NCBI RefSeq assembly: GCF_002261225.1
Contig: NZ_NEVM01000005.1
Span: 2,170,001-2,234,000 of the forward strand
Origin: Bordetella genomosp. 10
Lineage (GTDB): Bacteria; Pseudomonadota; Gammaproteobacteria; Burkholderiales; Burkholderiaceae_B
Direction of reading: 5' to 3'
DNA: 64,000 nt
Position numbers and translations under genes: made by a program. Below the pieces are notes generated by a model, which was not told the origin of the DNA, did not search any database, and was given only the letters and a program-made list of their open reading frames with translations. Every line of letters starts with the position of its first letter. Positions within the stretch are counted from its first letter, which is position 1. Of the stretch, positions 17,558 through 25,782 are shown one piece after another.

Positions 17558-18220
17558 TCAAGCCTCCACCCGCGTCGTGCGCGGCAGACCGCAGATCTCG
17601 CGGCCGTGCGTCAGCAGCACGTCCACGCCTTGCGGGAAACGACGGTGATTGACGGTCAACTGCCGCCGGAAATCGGCCGGCAGCCCGGCGGGCGCCAGCG
17701 CGCGGGCATCGGCGATGCCGGGTCCCGTCAGGCGCAGCGCGGGACCGCCCTGCCAGCCGGCGACCTCGATCAGCATGGTCGTCGAGCGGTCCGGGTAGGC
17801 GGGATCGCCGGCATTGCAGTCGGCCAGGCCGGGCGCGGCATGGCCGGCGGGCACGACCACGAAGCTGGCCTCGGCCGGCGTCTCCACCAGCGGGCAGCCG
17901 CAGTGAAAGCGCAGGAAGGCGGCGACGGCGCCGTCCAGGCCGGGCGGCAGCCAGACAGGGGTATCGACGTCGGCGAGGGTCAGCAGCAAGGCCGCCAAGG
18001 CCGGCGACAGGCCGGCCGGCACGCCGCAGTCGGCCGGCAGCGCGCGCGGCAGGCCGGGCTCGGCCATGGCCTGGAGCGCGACGCGGAACACGGCCTGCGC
18101 CTGCACGCCGGGATCGGCGAAACCCGGCAGCAGGTTGGTCACGGGCGCCGCGGCGGCGCGCGGGGACTGCGGAATGAGAGGGGACGTCACGGAAAGGGGC
18201 ATCTCGATAGGGGCGGACAT
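17558..18220 (-). CDS. phnH: C-P lyase core subunit PhnH
   Basis: PhnH is a homodimeric, PLP-transferase-like-fold subunit of the PhnGHIJ core and has no known catalysis alone. The 220-residue protein shows the Pro-Gly-Phe-Ala-Asp-Pro-Gly-Val-Gln-Ala-Gln-Ala-Val-Phe-Arg segment near residue 33 and the Pro-Ala-Leu-Arg-Leu-Thr-Gly-Pro-Gly-Ile motif near 158, both typical. The ATG at 18220 lies one base after the phnG stop with GGAGAG upstream, so it was preferred over an in-frame ATG 15 bases earlier. Confidence 0.93.
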   Translation of the reverse strand: MSAPIEMPLSVTSPLIPQSPRAAAAPVTNLLPGFADPGVQAQAVFRVALQAMAEPGLPRALPADCGVPAGLSPALAALLLTLADVDTPVWLPPGLDGAVAAFLRFHCGCPLVETPAEASFVVVPAGHAAPGLADCNAGDPAYPDRSTTMLIEVAGWQGGPALRLTGPGIADARALAPAGLPADFRRQLTVNHRRFPQGVDVLLTHGREICGLPRTTRVEA

Positions 18221-18221
18221 C

Positions 18222-18689
18222 TCAATTCTCTCCACGCACCATGGTGAAAAACTCGACGCGCGTCTGCGCCGCCTCGGCGGCGCGGCGCGCGCGGCGCTCC
18301 TCCTGCGCCCGGGCCAGGGGCGCGATGACCGAGGCCTGCACCGGCTCGCGCCAGTCGTCCATCTGCAACAGGCCGTCCAGGACGGCGGCCTGCTCGGCGT
18401 GGCGCAGCGAGCGGCCCTGCACGTAGGCGGTGCCGACCACGCCCTGCTCGAAGGCCACGGCGCAGCGCGTCACCGACATTTCTCCCAGGTTGAACTGTTC
18501 GCCGGTGCCGCCGGCGCGGCCCCGCACCATGGCCATGCCGACTTCGGGCGCGCGCAGCGGGCGGAAGGCCGGCAGCGGCCCCAGGGCCCGATAGGCCTGG
18601 TCCAGCGCGGCGCCGTCGGCGAGCGCCAGCACCCGCATCCATGCGGCGCGCGCGGCTTGCGATCCGGTCGGGGAGGTCTGCGTATCCAT
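18222..18689 (-). CDS. phnG: C-P lyase core subunit PhnG
   Basis: PhnG is the small subunit of the C-P lyase core. The 155-residue protein has Arg-Ala-Ala-Trp-Met near residue 14, Arg-Ala-Pro-Glu-Val-Gly-Met-Ala-Met-Val-Arg-Gly-Arg near 46 and Asn-Leu-Gly-Glu-Met-Ser-Val-Thr-Arg-Cys-Ala-Val near 67, as in E. coli PhnG. It is the first gene of phnGHIJKLM, divergent from phnF. A Pho-box-like motif (18763-18780) and a possible operator (18706-18719) lie upstream. Confidence 0.94.
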   Translation of the reverse strand: MDTQTSPTGSQAARAAWMRVLALADGAALDQAYRALGPLPAFRPLRAPEVGMAMVRGRAGGTGEQFNLGEMSVTRCAVAFEQGVVGTAYVQGRSLRHAEQAAVLDGLLQMDDWREPVQASVIAPLARAQEERRARRAAEAAQTRVEFFTMVRGEN

Positions 18690-18705
18690 GCGTTTCCTCT
18701 AAACG

Positions 18706-18719
18706 TCTATACGAATAGA
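18706..18719. promoter_or_regulatory. Inverted repeat in the phnG-phnF divergent region
   Basis: TCTAT-ACGA-ATAGA is a 5-bp-arm inverted repeat 17 bases upstream of the phnG start, beside a CATACT sequence that could be a -10 for phnG. GntR/HutC-type regulators such as PhnF bind short AT-rich inverted repeats, so this is a candidate PhnF operator. The arms are short and the call is inference. Confidence 0.35.
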
Positions 18720-18762
18720 TGCTAGTATGAGCCTCCACGCGAGGCAGTTCAACATGGCGGCG

Positions 18763-18780
18763 ATGAATTTTTGATGACAG
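18763..18780 (-). promoter_or_regulatory. Candidate Pho box upstream of phnG
   Basis: On the minus strand CTGTCAT-CAAA-AATTCAT: the first half-site is a perfect match to the PhoB half-site CTGTCAT and the second matches 4 of 7, with the standard 11-bp spacing. It is 74 bases upstream of phnG. The distance to the visible CATACT (-10-like) is larger than in classical PhoB promoters. Confidence 0.45.
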
Positions 18781-18882
18781 GTGCGACTCGCGGCGCGCTC
18801 CCCGCTGAGGCAAAATCCAGCATTCCTTCATTCACACATTCAGGGACGCGCCCTCGTGCAGCGCGCCCGACGGGAACTCAAC

Positions 18883-19605
18883 ATGTTCGAACGACGATCG
18901 GGCATCGCGGTCTGGCGACAGATCGGTGAAGCGCTGGCGATGGATATTCGCAACAAGCTCTACAACCCGGGCGAGCAACTCCCGCCCGAGCCGGAGCTGG
19001 CGGCGAAGTTCTCCGTCAATCGCCATACGATCCGGCGCGCCATGGGCGAGCTGGAGCAGATCGGCCTGGTGCGCATCGAACAGGGGCGCGGCACCTTCGT
19101 GCAGGAACACGCCATCGACTACGCCATCGGCAAGCGCACGCGCTTTTCCGAGAACCTGCGCAGCCAGGGCCTGCTGGGCCACGTCGAAGTGCTCGGCAGC
19201 CAGGCGGAACGGGCGGCGGAAATCGCCATGCAACTGGGCCTGCCGCGCTCCGCCACCCTGTTGCGGGTGCAACTGCTCGGCAAGGCCGAGAACCGCACCA
19301 TCAACGTGTCGGACCATTATTTCGAGGAACGCCGTTTCCCGGGCTTCGCCGACAAATTGAAGGAAGCGAAGTCCATCTCCAAGGTGTACAGGCAGTTCGG
19401 CATTCAGGACTACACCCGCAAATGGTCGCGCATCACGGCCACCTTGCCGGACGAAGCCCATGCCCGCCTGCTCAACCAGCCCAAGACGCGCCCCATCATC
19501 CAGGTGGAATCGCTGAACGTCGACGCCGAGGGACGGCCGCTGCAATACGGCATCACGCGCTTCGCCGGGGACTGGGTGCAGTTGATGATCACCGGCGACG
19601 ATTAG
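18883..19605 (+). CDS. phnF: GntR/HutC-family phosphonate regulator PhnF
   Basis: A 240-residue regulator with an N-terminal GntR winged helix-turn-helix (about 10-75, including Pro-Pro-Glu-Pro-Glu-Leu-Ala and Asn-Arg-His-Thr-Ile-Arg-Arg-Ala-Met) and a C-terminal UTRA ligand-binding domain (about 95-235). This is the PhnF/HutC class. It is divergent from phnGHIJKLM and most likely represses the phn genes. The ATG at 18883 begins the recognisable N-terminus; the frame is open further upstream without a ribosome site. Confidence 0.92.
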   Translation: MFERRSGIAVWRQIGEALAMDIRNKLYNPGEQLPPEPELAAKFSVNRHTIRRAMGELEQIGLVRIEQGRGTFVQEHAIDYAIGKRTRFSENLRSQGLLGHVEVLGSQAERAAEIAMQLGLPRSATLLRVQLLGKAENRTINVSDHYFEERRFPGFADKLKEAKSISKVYRQFGIQDYTRKWSRITATLPDEAHARLLNQPKTRPIIQVESLNVDAEGRPLQYGITRFAGDWVQLMITGDD

Positions 19606-19634
19606 GAAGACGGCGGGCGGGCGCGGGGTCTAAC

Positions 19635-19679
19635 GGTCCGTCCATCAAAGGTCCGCCCATCAAAGATCCACCCGCCAAA
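19635..19679. repeat. Three tandem 15-bp repeats between phnF and the second phnM
   Basis: The unit GGTCCGYCCATCAAA occurs as GGTCCGTCCATCAAA, GGTCCGCCCATCAAA and GATCCACCCGCCAAA, head to tail. The first two differ at one base. The array ends 5 bases before a candidate Pho box. Confidence 0.75.
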
Positions 19680-19683
19680 CATC

Positions 19684-19717
19684 TAGACATCTGTTCGTCA
19701 TCAAGCAGGCATATAGT
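19684..19717 (+). promoter_or_regulatory. Candidate Pho-box promoter of the second phnM
   Basis: TAGACAT-CTGT-TCGTCAT-CAAG-CAGGCAT gives three CAT-ending half-sites at 11-bp period (4/7, 5/7 and 5/7 matches to CTGTCAT). TATAGT at 19712-19717 is a good -10 element that starts 10 bases after the second half-site, the arrangement expected for PhoB promoters. The gene starts at 19764. Confidence 0.5.
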
Positions 19718-19763
19718 TGCCTTTTCGGCCGCGCGTCCGGTCCCCCACACAAGGCTGCCGCAT

Positions 19764-20954
19764 ATGAATACGTCCGTCTCTTCCCATTCCGCCCTGCCCG
19801 GCATCGCCGGCCGCCGCGTCCTGACCGCCGACGGCCTGCGCGCCGCGCGCCTGGGCTTCAGCGGCGAGCGCATCGCCGCCGGCGCGGGCGCCGCGCCTCT
19901 GCTGGACGCGGGCGACCTGCTGGTGCTGCCCGGCATCATCGACCTGCACGGCGACGCCTTCGAGCGCGCCGTCATGCCGCGCCCGGGCGTGACGTTTCCC
20001 TACGAGAACGCCCTGCACGACGTCGACCGCCAATTGCTCGCCAACGGCATCACCACCGAATTCCACGGCGTCACCCTCTCCTGGGAAGGCGGCCTGCGCG
20101 GCGAGCCGTATGCCGAGCGCATGTTCGACGCGCTGGACCGCATGCGCCCGACGTTGGGCGCCCGCCACAACGTGCACCTGCGCTTCGAGACCCACCACGT
20201 CGGCGGCATCGATACCGCGCGCGCGTGGATACAGGCCGGCAAGGTCCAGTTCCTGGCCCTGAACGACCACCTGCCCAGCATGGCCAAGCGCCTGGGCAAC
20301 GACCGTAAATTGCTCCAGTACGCGGAACGCGCCGAGTGCGACCTGGACACTTTCCAGGATCGCATCCGCGCCGCCATGGCCTGCGCCGACGAAGTGGCCG
20401 GCGCCATGCGCCAGTTGACCGAATGCGCGAAACAGGCCGGCCTGGAGGTCGCCTCGCACGACGATCCCGATCCCGCGACGCGCCGCTACTACCACCAACT
20501 GGGCTGCCGCATCGCCGAATTTCCGCTGACCGCCGAGGTGGCGCGGGTAGCGCACGAACTGGGCGACTTCACGGTCTTCGGCGGACCCAACGTGGTGCGC
20601 GGCCGCAGCCATACCAACGCGCCCAACGCGACCGAGATGATCCAGGCCGGCTTGTGCGGCATTCTCACCTCCGACTATTACTATCCGGCGCCCCTGGCGG
20701 CGACGATGAAGCTGGCCGACAACGGCGTGCTGCCGCTGGCCGAGGCGTGGGCGCTGGTGTCGCGCAACCCGGCCCGCGCGGCCGGCCTGCGCGACCAGGG
20801 CGCGCTGGAGCCGGGCATGCTGGCCGACGCCATCGTCGTCGACGACAGCGTGCCGGGCGTGCCCAAGGTGTGCGCCGCCATCGTCGGCGGCCGGCTGCGC
20901 TATGCCGCGCAGCAGTTCGAGATGGAATTGTTGCGGCAGGCCCAGGCCGCCTGA
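19764..20954 (+). CDS. Second PhnM-like amidohydrolase
   Basis: A 396-residue amidohydrolase clearly related to PhnM: Ile-Ile-Asp-Leu-His-Gly-Asp near residue 58, Ala-Ser-His-Asp-Asp-Pro near 230, Glu-Phe-Pro-Leu-Thr, Gly-Gly-Pro-Asn-Val-Val-Arg-Gly-Arg-Ser-His and Thr-Ser-Asp-Tyr-Tyr-Tyr-Pro. The metal ligands are kept, but the PhnM signature Met-Asp-His-Ser-Pro-Gly-Gln is replaced by Asn-Asp-His-Leu-Pro-Ser-Met. Together with the full phnM at 12718 this makes two paralogues in one locus. It leads the unit with the DUF1045 gene and phnN. It may act on a related triphosphate or other phosphonate intermediate; the exact substrate is unknown. Confidence 0.85.
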   Translation: MNTSVSSHSALPGIAGRRVLTADGLRAARLGFSGERIAAGAGAAPLLDAGDLLVLPGIIDLHGDAFERAVMPRPGVTFPYENALHDVDRQLLANGITTEFHGVTLSWEGGLRGEPYAERMFDALDRMRPTLGARHNVHLRFETHHVGGIDTARAWIQAGKVQFLALNDHLPSMAKRLGNDRKLLQYAERAECDLDTFQDRIRAAMACADEVAGAMRQLTECAKQAGLEVASHDDPDPATRRYYHQLGCRIAEFPLTAEVARVAHELGDFTVFGGPNVVRGRSHTNAPNATEMIQAGLCGILTSDYYYPAPLAATMKLADNGVLPLAEAWALVSRNPARAAGLRDQGALEPGMLADAIVVDDSVPGVPKVCAAIVGGRLRYAAQQFEMELLRQAQAA

Positions 20955-20971
20955 ACCGGGACTTCGCCATC

Positions 20972-21853
20972 ATGAGCCCGGACCCGCAACGCGCACGGCG
21001 GCTGGAGGCGGAGCGCGCGCCGGAGGCCCCGGCCGCCCCGGCGGCTGTCTCCCGCCCCTCGGACGCGCCCGCCCGGCATGCCTACCGCTACGCCGTCTAT
21101 CTTGCGCCCACGGGCGCCTGGCGCGACATCGGCAGCCGCTGGCTGGGCCGCGACGAAGAAAGCGGCGCCCCGCTGCCGCGCGACGCGGGCGACGACCCAC
21201 GGCGCGATGCGTGGACCGAGGCGCCGCGCCACTACGGGCTGCATGCCACCTTGAAACCGCCGTTCCGCCTGGCGCCCGGCGCCGACGCGGCGGGCCTGGA
21301 CCGGGCCGTGCGCGCCCTGGCGCGCGCCCACCGGTCCTTCGGCATCGCGCTGGAGCTGCGCACGCTGCGCGGCTTTCTTGCCTGGTGCCTGGTGGAGGAC
21401 GAACCGGCCTGGGGCGCGCGCCAGGACGACGTCGCCGCCGGCCGCGCCGCCCTGCACGCCCTGGCCGACGACGCCGTGCGGCGCCTCGATCCCTGGCGCG
21501 CCCCGCCCTCCCGGGACGAACTGGCGCGCCGCCTGCGCGCCGATCTCGACCCGGCGCAGCGCGCCATGCTGGAAACCTGGGGCTACCCCTATGTGCTGGA
21601 CACCTTCAAGTTCCACATCACCTTGACCGGCCATCTCGCCGGCGACGCCCTGGCGGCGGCGCGCGCCCAACTGGCGGCCCTCGGCGCGGGCAGGCTGGAG
21701 CGACCGATGCCGGTGGACGCCGTCACCGTCTACGTGCAACCGTCGCCCGATGCGCCCTTCGTCGTGGCGCGCCACTACGGTTTCGACGGCGCCACGCGCG
21801 ACGGCGCGGGCGCGGACTATCTGCCGCCGGCGGCGGCGGGCGCGGCGCGATGA
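20972..21853 (+). CDS. DUF1045 2H-phosphoesterase-like protein
   Basis: A 293-residue protein with the two HxT motifs of 2H phosphoesterases: His91-Ala-Thr93 (His-Ala-Thr-Leu-Lys-Pro-Pro-Phe) and His215-Ile-Thr217 (Phe-His-Ile-Thr-Leu-Thr-Gly-His). This is the DUF1045 family often found in phn loci. Residues 1-35 are a low-complexity Ala/Pro/Arg extension. 2H enzymes open cyclic phosphates, and no phnP is visible in this window, so it could do the PhnP step (ribose 1,2-cyclic phosphate 5-phosphate opening). That role is inference. Its stop overlaps the phnN start by 4 bases (ATGA). Confidence 0.85.
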   Translation: MSPDPQRARRLEAERAPEAPAAPAAVSRPSDAPARHAYRYAVYLAPTGAWRDIGSRWLGRDEESGAPLPRDAGDDPRRDAWTEAPRHYGLHATLKPPFRLAPGADAAGLDRAVRALARAHRSFGIALELRTLRGFLAWCLVEDEPAWGARQDDVAAGRAALHALADDAVRRLDPWRAPPSRDELARRLRADLDPAQRAMLETWGYPYVLDTFKFHITLTGHLAGDALAAARAQLAALGAGRLERPMPVDAVTVYVQPSPDAPFVVARHYGFDGATRDGAGADYLPPAAAGAAR

Positions 21854-22494
21854 GCGCGCCCGCCCTTCCCGGCCGCCGGGACGGCAACCATGACGGCAGC
21901 CGCCTGGTCTACGTCATGGGCGCCTCCGGCAGCGGCAAGGACACCTTGCTGCGCCTGGCGCGCGCCCGGCTCCAAAGCCAGGACCGCGTCCTGGTCGCGC
22001 ACCGCTACATCACCCGTCCCGCCGGCGCCGACGAAGCCTCCGTCTACCTGGAACCCGCCGAGCACGCGCGCCGCGCCGCACTGGGCTGCTTCGCGCTGCA
22101 CTGGGCCAGCCATGGCCTGGCATACGGCATCGGCGTGGAAATCGACGCCTGGATGGACGCCGGCATCACCGTGCTGGTCAACGGCTCGCGCGCCTATCTG
22201 CCGCAGGCCTGCGCCCGCTATCCGGGCCTGTGCGCGGTAACCGTGCACGTGGACCCGCACGTCCTGCGCGACCGCCTCGTCCATCGCGGACGCGAAAGCG
22301 CCGGCGACATCGCCGCGCGCGTGGCCCGCGCCCAAGCCGTCTTCGACATTCCCCAGGAGTGCGAGACGGCCACCGTGGACAACAACGGCGACGCCGGCGA
22401 CGCGGCCGCTGAACTGCTCGCCATCGCGCGCCGTCGCTGCCACGGTCTTACAACAGCGGTTGGCGCGCGCGCTCCTTCAGGCAGAGCACGGTAA
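21850..22494 (+). CDS. phnN: Ribose 1,5-bisphosphate phosphokinase
   Basis: PhnN phosphorylates ribose 1,5-bisphosphate to PRPP, the last step of the C-P lyase route. The 214-residue protein has a guanylate-kinase-like P-loop (Gly24-Ala-Ser-Gly-Ser-Gly-Lys30-Asp-Thr), His-Arg-Tyr-Ile-Thr-Arg-Pro near 55 and a C-terminal base-binding segment. E. coli PhnN is about 185 residues; the extra tail here is encoded in the last 47 bases, which overlap the 3' end of the convergent MFS gene antisense. That suggests its original stop was lost when the downstream neighbour changed. Confidence 0.92.
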   Translation: MSAPALPGRRDGNHDGSRLVYVMGASGSGKDTLLRLARARLQSQDRVLVAHRYITRPAGADEASVYLEPAEHARRAALGCFALHWASHGLAYGIGVEIDAWMDAGITVLVNGSRAYLPQACARYPGLCAVTVHVDPHVLRDRLVHRGRESAGDIAARVARAQAVFDIPQECETATVDNNGDAGDAAAELLAIARRRCHGLTTAVGARAPSGRAR

Positions 22495-23773
22495 TGAGGC
22501 CGACGGCCGCGCCGAACATCCCGTAGTAGACGACGGACATCTTCTCGCCGGTCCAACTGATCAGCATCGTGGCGACGGCTCCGGCGAAACCGCCGAAAAT
22601 CATGACCGCGAAGTTGTAGCCTATGGCGAGCGAGGTGGCACGCACCCGCGCCGGGAAAAGCTCGCAGACGAAGGCGCAGTACGCGCCCTGGAACAGGCCG
22701 AGCACGAACATCAGCCAGCATTGCACGAAGGTCAGCACGACCAGCGTCGGCATCGTGCCGACCAGGCGGAACAGGGGATACGCCGTCAGCAGGCTGATCA
22801 GCGCCGACGCCACCATGGGCTTCTTGCGGCCGATGCGGTCCGAGATGGCGCCTGAAAAGAGCGTGCCGGCGATATAGGCGAAGGCGGCGAAGAGCGAAGC
22901 GGTCACGCCGCTCTTGAACGACAGGCCGAGCGACCCCGTGGCGTAGCTGGGCATGTAGTAGTAGAAGAGATATGTGCCGATCGTACCGTAGATGGTCATG
23001 CCGAAACCGGCCAGCACCAGGCGCCAATGCGAAACCAGCGATTCGAGGAAGGGCGCGCGCTTGACCGGGGGCGCCGTGTGCCGGGCGTCCAGGTATACCG
23101 GCGATTCCGAGAGTCGCGATCGCACGTAGAGGCCCACGGGCACGATCAGCAGGCCGATCGCGAACGGAATGCGCCAGCCGAAGGCGCTGATCTGCTCGGG
23201 CGTCAGCATCTCCGTGATCCCGACGCTCACCGCCGCGCCCAGCACCATGGAGCAGGCCTGGGCGATCATCTGGAAGCTGCCGTACAGGCCGCGCCGCTCG
23301 ACAGGCGCGTGCTCGACCAGGAAAGCCGTCGCGCTGCCGACTTCGCCGCCCGCGGAAAAGCCCTGCAGGAAACGCCCCACCAGCATGAAGATGGGAGCGG
23401 CCAGGCCGGCCTGCGCGTAAGTCGGCGCGAAGGTGATGACCGCCACGCCGACCGCCATCACGGAGATGGTGACGAGCAGCGCGGACTTGCGCCCGCGCCG
23501 GTCGGCCAGGTTGCCGATGACGATGCCGCCGAGCGGACGCGTGAGAAAGCCCACGCCGAACGTGGTCCAGGTCGCGAGTATCGCAGCCGTTGGATTCTCG
23601 CTGGGGAAGAACTGCTTCGCGATGACGGAAGCGAAGAAAGAGAAGACGGTGAAGTCGAACCATTCGAGCGCATTGCCGACGGTCGAGACGATGATCACGC
23701 GCCAGTCGATGCCTTGCGAGGCGGTTCGAGCGGAAGGCTGGCGGCCGGCAACGTTGATGGAGGCTTGTTCCAT
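22448..23773 (-). CDS. MFS transporter, metabolite:H+ symporter (MHS) type
   Basis: A 441-residue 12-helix transporter with the MHS hallmarks: Ala-Leu-Glu-Trp-Phe-Asp-Phe in TM1, Arg-Pro-Leu-Gly-Gly and Asp-Arg-Arg-Gly-Arg-Lys between TM2 and TM3, and Asp-Arg-Ile-Gly-Arg-Lys-Lys in the central loop. Relatives carry dicarboxylates, shikimate, proline/betaine and similar acids. It lies between phnN and phnE, against the plus-strand phnN, and its stop is inside phnN's 3' end. It could import a phosphonate or be an unrelated insertion. The start has TTG/GGGGATTG upstream, with no strong ribosome site. Confidence 0.88.
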   Translation of the reverse strand: MEQASINVAGRQPSARTASQGIDWRVIIVSTVGNALEWFDFTVFSFFASVIAKQFFPSENPTAAILATWTTFGVGFLTRPLGGIVIGNLADRRGRKSALLVTISVMAVGVAVITFAPTYAQAGLAAPIFMLVGRFLQGFSAGGEVGSATAFLVEHAPVERRGLYGSFQMIAQACSMVLGAAVSVGITEMLTPEQISAFGWRIPFAIGLLIVPVGLYVRSRLSESPVYLDARHTAPPVKRAPFLESLVSHWRLVLAGFGMTIYGTIGTYLFYYYMPSYATGSLGLSFKSGVTASLFAAFAYIAGTLFSGAISDRIGRKKPMVASALISLLTAYPLFRLVGTMPTLVVLTFVQCWLMFVLGLFQGAYCAFVCELFPARVRATSLAIGYNFAVMIFGGFAGAVATMLISWTGEKMSVVYYGMFGAAVGLITVLCLKERARQPLL

Positions 23774-23941
23774 GAGGCAATCCCCTTGCGGTTGTTGGCA
23801 AGCTGGATGCCATGATACTGATTCAGTACCGGCTGTATCTAGCGGAATTCCCTGTATCCGTGCGGCGGCGATTCCCTACGGGAACCTGAACGCGAGCAGC
23901 CTCCGGGCCGCGAAAACGGCTTTCATCGATGCCGGCAAGCG

Positions 23942-24736
23942 CTAGATCAACACGCGGCGCACGCGCGCCGAGAGCATATCGATGGCGACCACGAACACGA
24001 TGATGATGATCATCACCGCGCAGGTCTGCGCATACTGGAAGCTGCGGATGATGTCCCACAGCACCATGCCGATGCCGCCCGCGCCCACGATGCCCACCAC
24101 CGAGGCGGAGCGCACGTTGGACTCGAAGCGGTACAGCGAGAAGGAGATCCACAGCGGCAACACCTGCGGGATCACGCCGAAGACGATTTCCTCGATGGCG
24201 TTGGCGCCGGTGGCGCGCACGCCCTCGACCGGCCGCGGATCGATGGCTTCGACCGCTTCCGAGAACAGCTTGGCCAGCACGCCCAGCGTATGCACCCACA
24301 GGGCCAGCACACCGGCGAAGGGGCCCAGCCCCACCGCCACGATGAACAACATGGCGAACACCATCTCGTTGATCGCGCGGCAGGCGTCCATCAGGCGCCG
24401 CACCGGCTGGTAGACCCAGACCGGCACGATGTTCGAGGAACACAGCAGGCTGAAGGGCACCGCCATGACGATGGCCAGGAAGGTGCCCCAGATGGCGATC
24501 TGGATCGTGACCAGCATCTCGTCCAGGTACATGCGCCAGTCGCGAAAATTCGGCGGGAAGAAATCCTTCGCGAAATCGCTCATGTTGCCGGAATCGCGCA
24601 GCAAATCCAGCGGGCGCATGTCGGCGCCTTTCCAGGAAGCCACCAGCAGGGCCAGGACCACCGCCCACACGATCAGCGTGGGCAGCGAGGTCCGCGGCGG
24701 GCGCGCGGGAGCGGCGGTCGAGAGGGTCACGCTCAT
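23942..24736 (-). CDS. phnE: Phosphonate ABC transporter permease
   Basis: A 264-residue inner-membrane permease of the PhnE family with about six helices and the EAA-type loop ([14 protein letters not shown]) followed by [11 protein letters not shown] and Gly-Ala-Gly-Gly-Ile-Gly. It pairs with PhnC and PhnD. Only one permease gene is present, so it likely acts as a homodimer. It follows phnD by 12 bases and is the last gene of the phnCDE unit; 168 bases without a gene separate it from the MFS start. Confidence 0.94.
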   Translation of the reverse strand: MSVTLSTAAPARPPRTSLPTLIVWAVVLALLVASWKGADMRPLDLLRDSGNMSDFAKDFFPPNFRDWRMYLDEMLVTIQIAIWGTFLAIVMAVPFSLLCSSNIVPVWVYQPVRRLMDACRAINEMVFAMLFIVAVGLGPFAGVLALWVHTLGVLAKLFSEAVEAIDPRPVEGVRATGANAIEEIVFGVIPQVLPLWISFSLYRFESNVRSASVVGIVGAGGIGMVLWDIIRSFQYAQTCAVMIIIIVFVVAIDMLSARVRRVLI

Positions 24737-24748
24737 GATGCCGTCCTG

Positions 24749-25723
24749 TTATTTGGCCGAAGCCACTTGCTTGGCCAGCTCGGCCAGCTTCGCGTCGATG
24801 TCGGCGATCTTCTTGCGCTTCTCGTCGGCGCTCAGCGTGGCGTCGGTCTCGACCTTGGCGCGCTGGCCCGCCAGGTTGATCTGGCGGATGGGGACCAACT
24901 GGCCATCGTCCGAGCGGGTGAAACCCTTGTATTGCAGGACCGCCAGCTTTTTGGCTTCATCCTCGGTCTTGCCGTAGTTGAGGAAGAAATCCTGGATCCT
25001 GGCCTTCAGGTCGGCCGGCAGATCCTTGCGGTAGACCATGGGGTCGGCCGGGATCAGCGGCGACTTCCACAGGACGCGGATCTGGTCTTCGGGGTTCTTG
25101 CCGGTGTTCTGGCGATAGCGGTCGATCGCCTCGGTGTTGGTGATCGCCACGTCCACCTGCCGGTTCATGGCCGACATCAGATTGGTTTCGTGATTGGCGA
25201 CGCGGAAATTCTTGAAGAAGGTCTTGGGATCGATCTTGTTGGCGCCCCACAGGTAGTAGCCCGGCACGGCGGTGCCCGAGGTGGAGTTGGGATCGCCGGC
25301 GCCGTAGCTCAGCGTCTTGCCGTTCTTCAGCACGTCGTCCACGGACTTGAGGGGGCTGTCCTTGGACGTCACCAGCACCGACCAGTAGCCGGGGCTGCCG
25401 TCCTTGGCGATCACGTGGGCGAACACTTCGCCCTGCGCGCGGTCCACGGCCTCGATGGCGGACAGGTTGCCGTACCAGGCGATCTGCACCTTGTTGAAGC
25501 GCATGCCTTCAATGATGCCCGCATAGTCGGAGGCGAAGAAGGGCTTGACCTGCACACCCAGGGCCTTGCTCATGTCGTCGATGACGGGCTGCCAGCCGGA
25601 CTTCAGATTGGTCGAGGATTCGGTCGAGATGATGCCGAAGTTCAAGGTTTTTCCGTCCTGCGCGTGGGCCGTGGTGGACAGGGCCGCGGTGGCGATCAGG
25701 GCGAGAAACGTTCTGCGTAGCAT
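24749..25723 (-). CDS. phnD: Phosphonate-binding periplasmic protein
   Basis: A 324-residue solute-binding protein with a signal peptide (Met-Leu-Arg-Arg, hydrophobic core, Ala-His-Ala-Gln near 21) and the PhnD pattern: Asn-Phe-Gly-Ile-Ile-Ser-Thr-Glu-Ser near 29, a Gly-Ser-Pro-Gly-Tyr-Trp-Ser-Val-Leu motif near 113 and Asp-Pro-Asn-Ser-Thr-Ser-Gly near 146 for phosphonate binding. The C-terminus is a long Lys/Ala helix. The start at 25723 was chosen for the signal peptide and a GGAG upstream; the frame is open upstream into phnC. Confidence 0.95.
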   Translation of the reverse strand: MLRRTFLALIATAALSTTAHAQDGKTLNFGIISTESSTNLKSGWQPVIDDMSKALGVQVKPFFASDYAGIIEGMRFNKVQIAWYGNLSAIEAVDRAQGEVFAHVIAKDGSPGYWSVLVTSKDSPLKSVDDVLKNGKTLSYGAGDPNSTSGTAVPGYYLWGANKIDPKTFFKNFRVANHETNLMSAMNRQVDVAITNTEAIDRYRQNTGKNPEDQIRVLWKSPLIPADPMVYRKDLPADLKARIQDFFLNYGKTEDEAKKLAVLQYKGFTRSDDGQLVPIRQINLAGQRAKVETDATLSADEKRKKIADIDAKLAELAKQVASAK

Positions 25724-25782
25724 GGTGGCTCCGGGAGCGGGCAGGTCAAAAGGGAACAGCGGGAAATCCAGGCGGCCGCCGG

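Noticed and set aside
19422..19763. N-terminal extension of the second PhnM through the 15-bp repeats
   Set aside because: The frame is open, but it overlaps the phnF 3' end and runs through the promoter elements; homology starts after the ATG at 19764.
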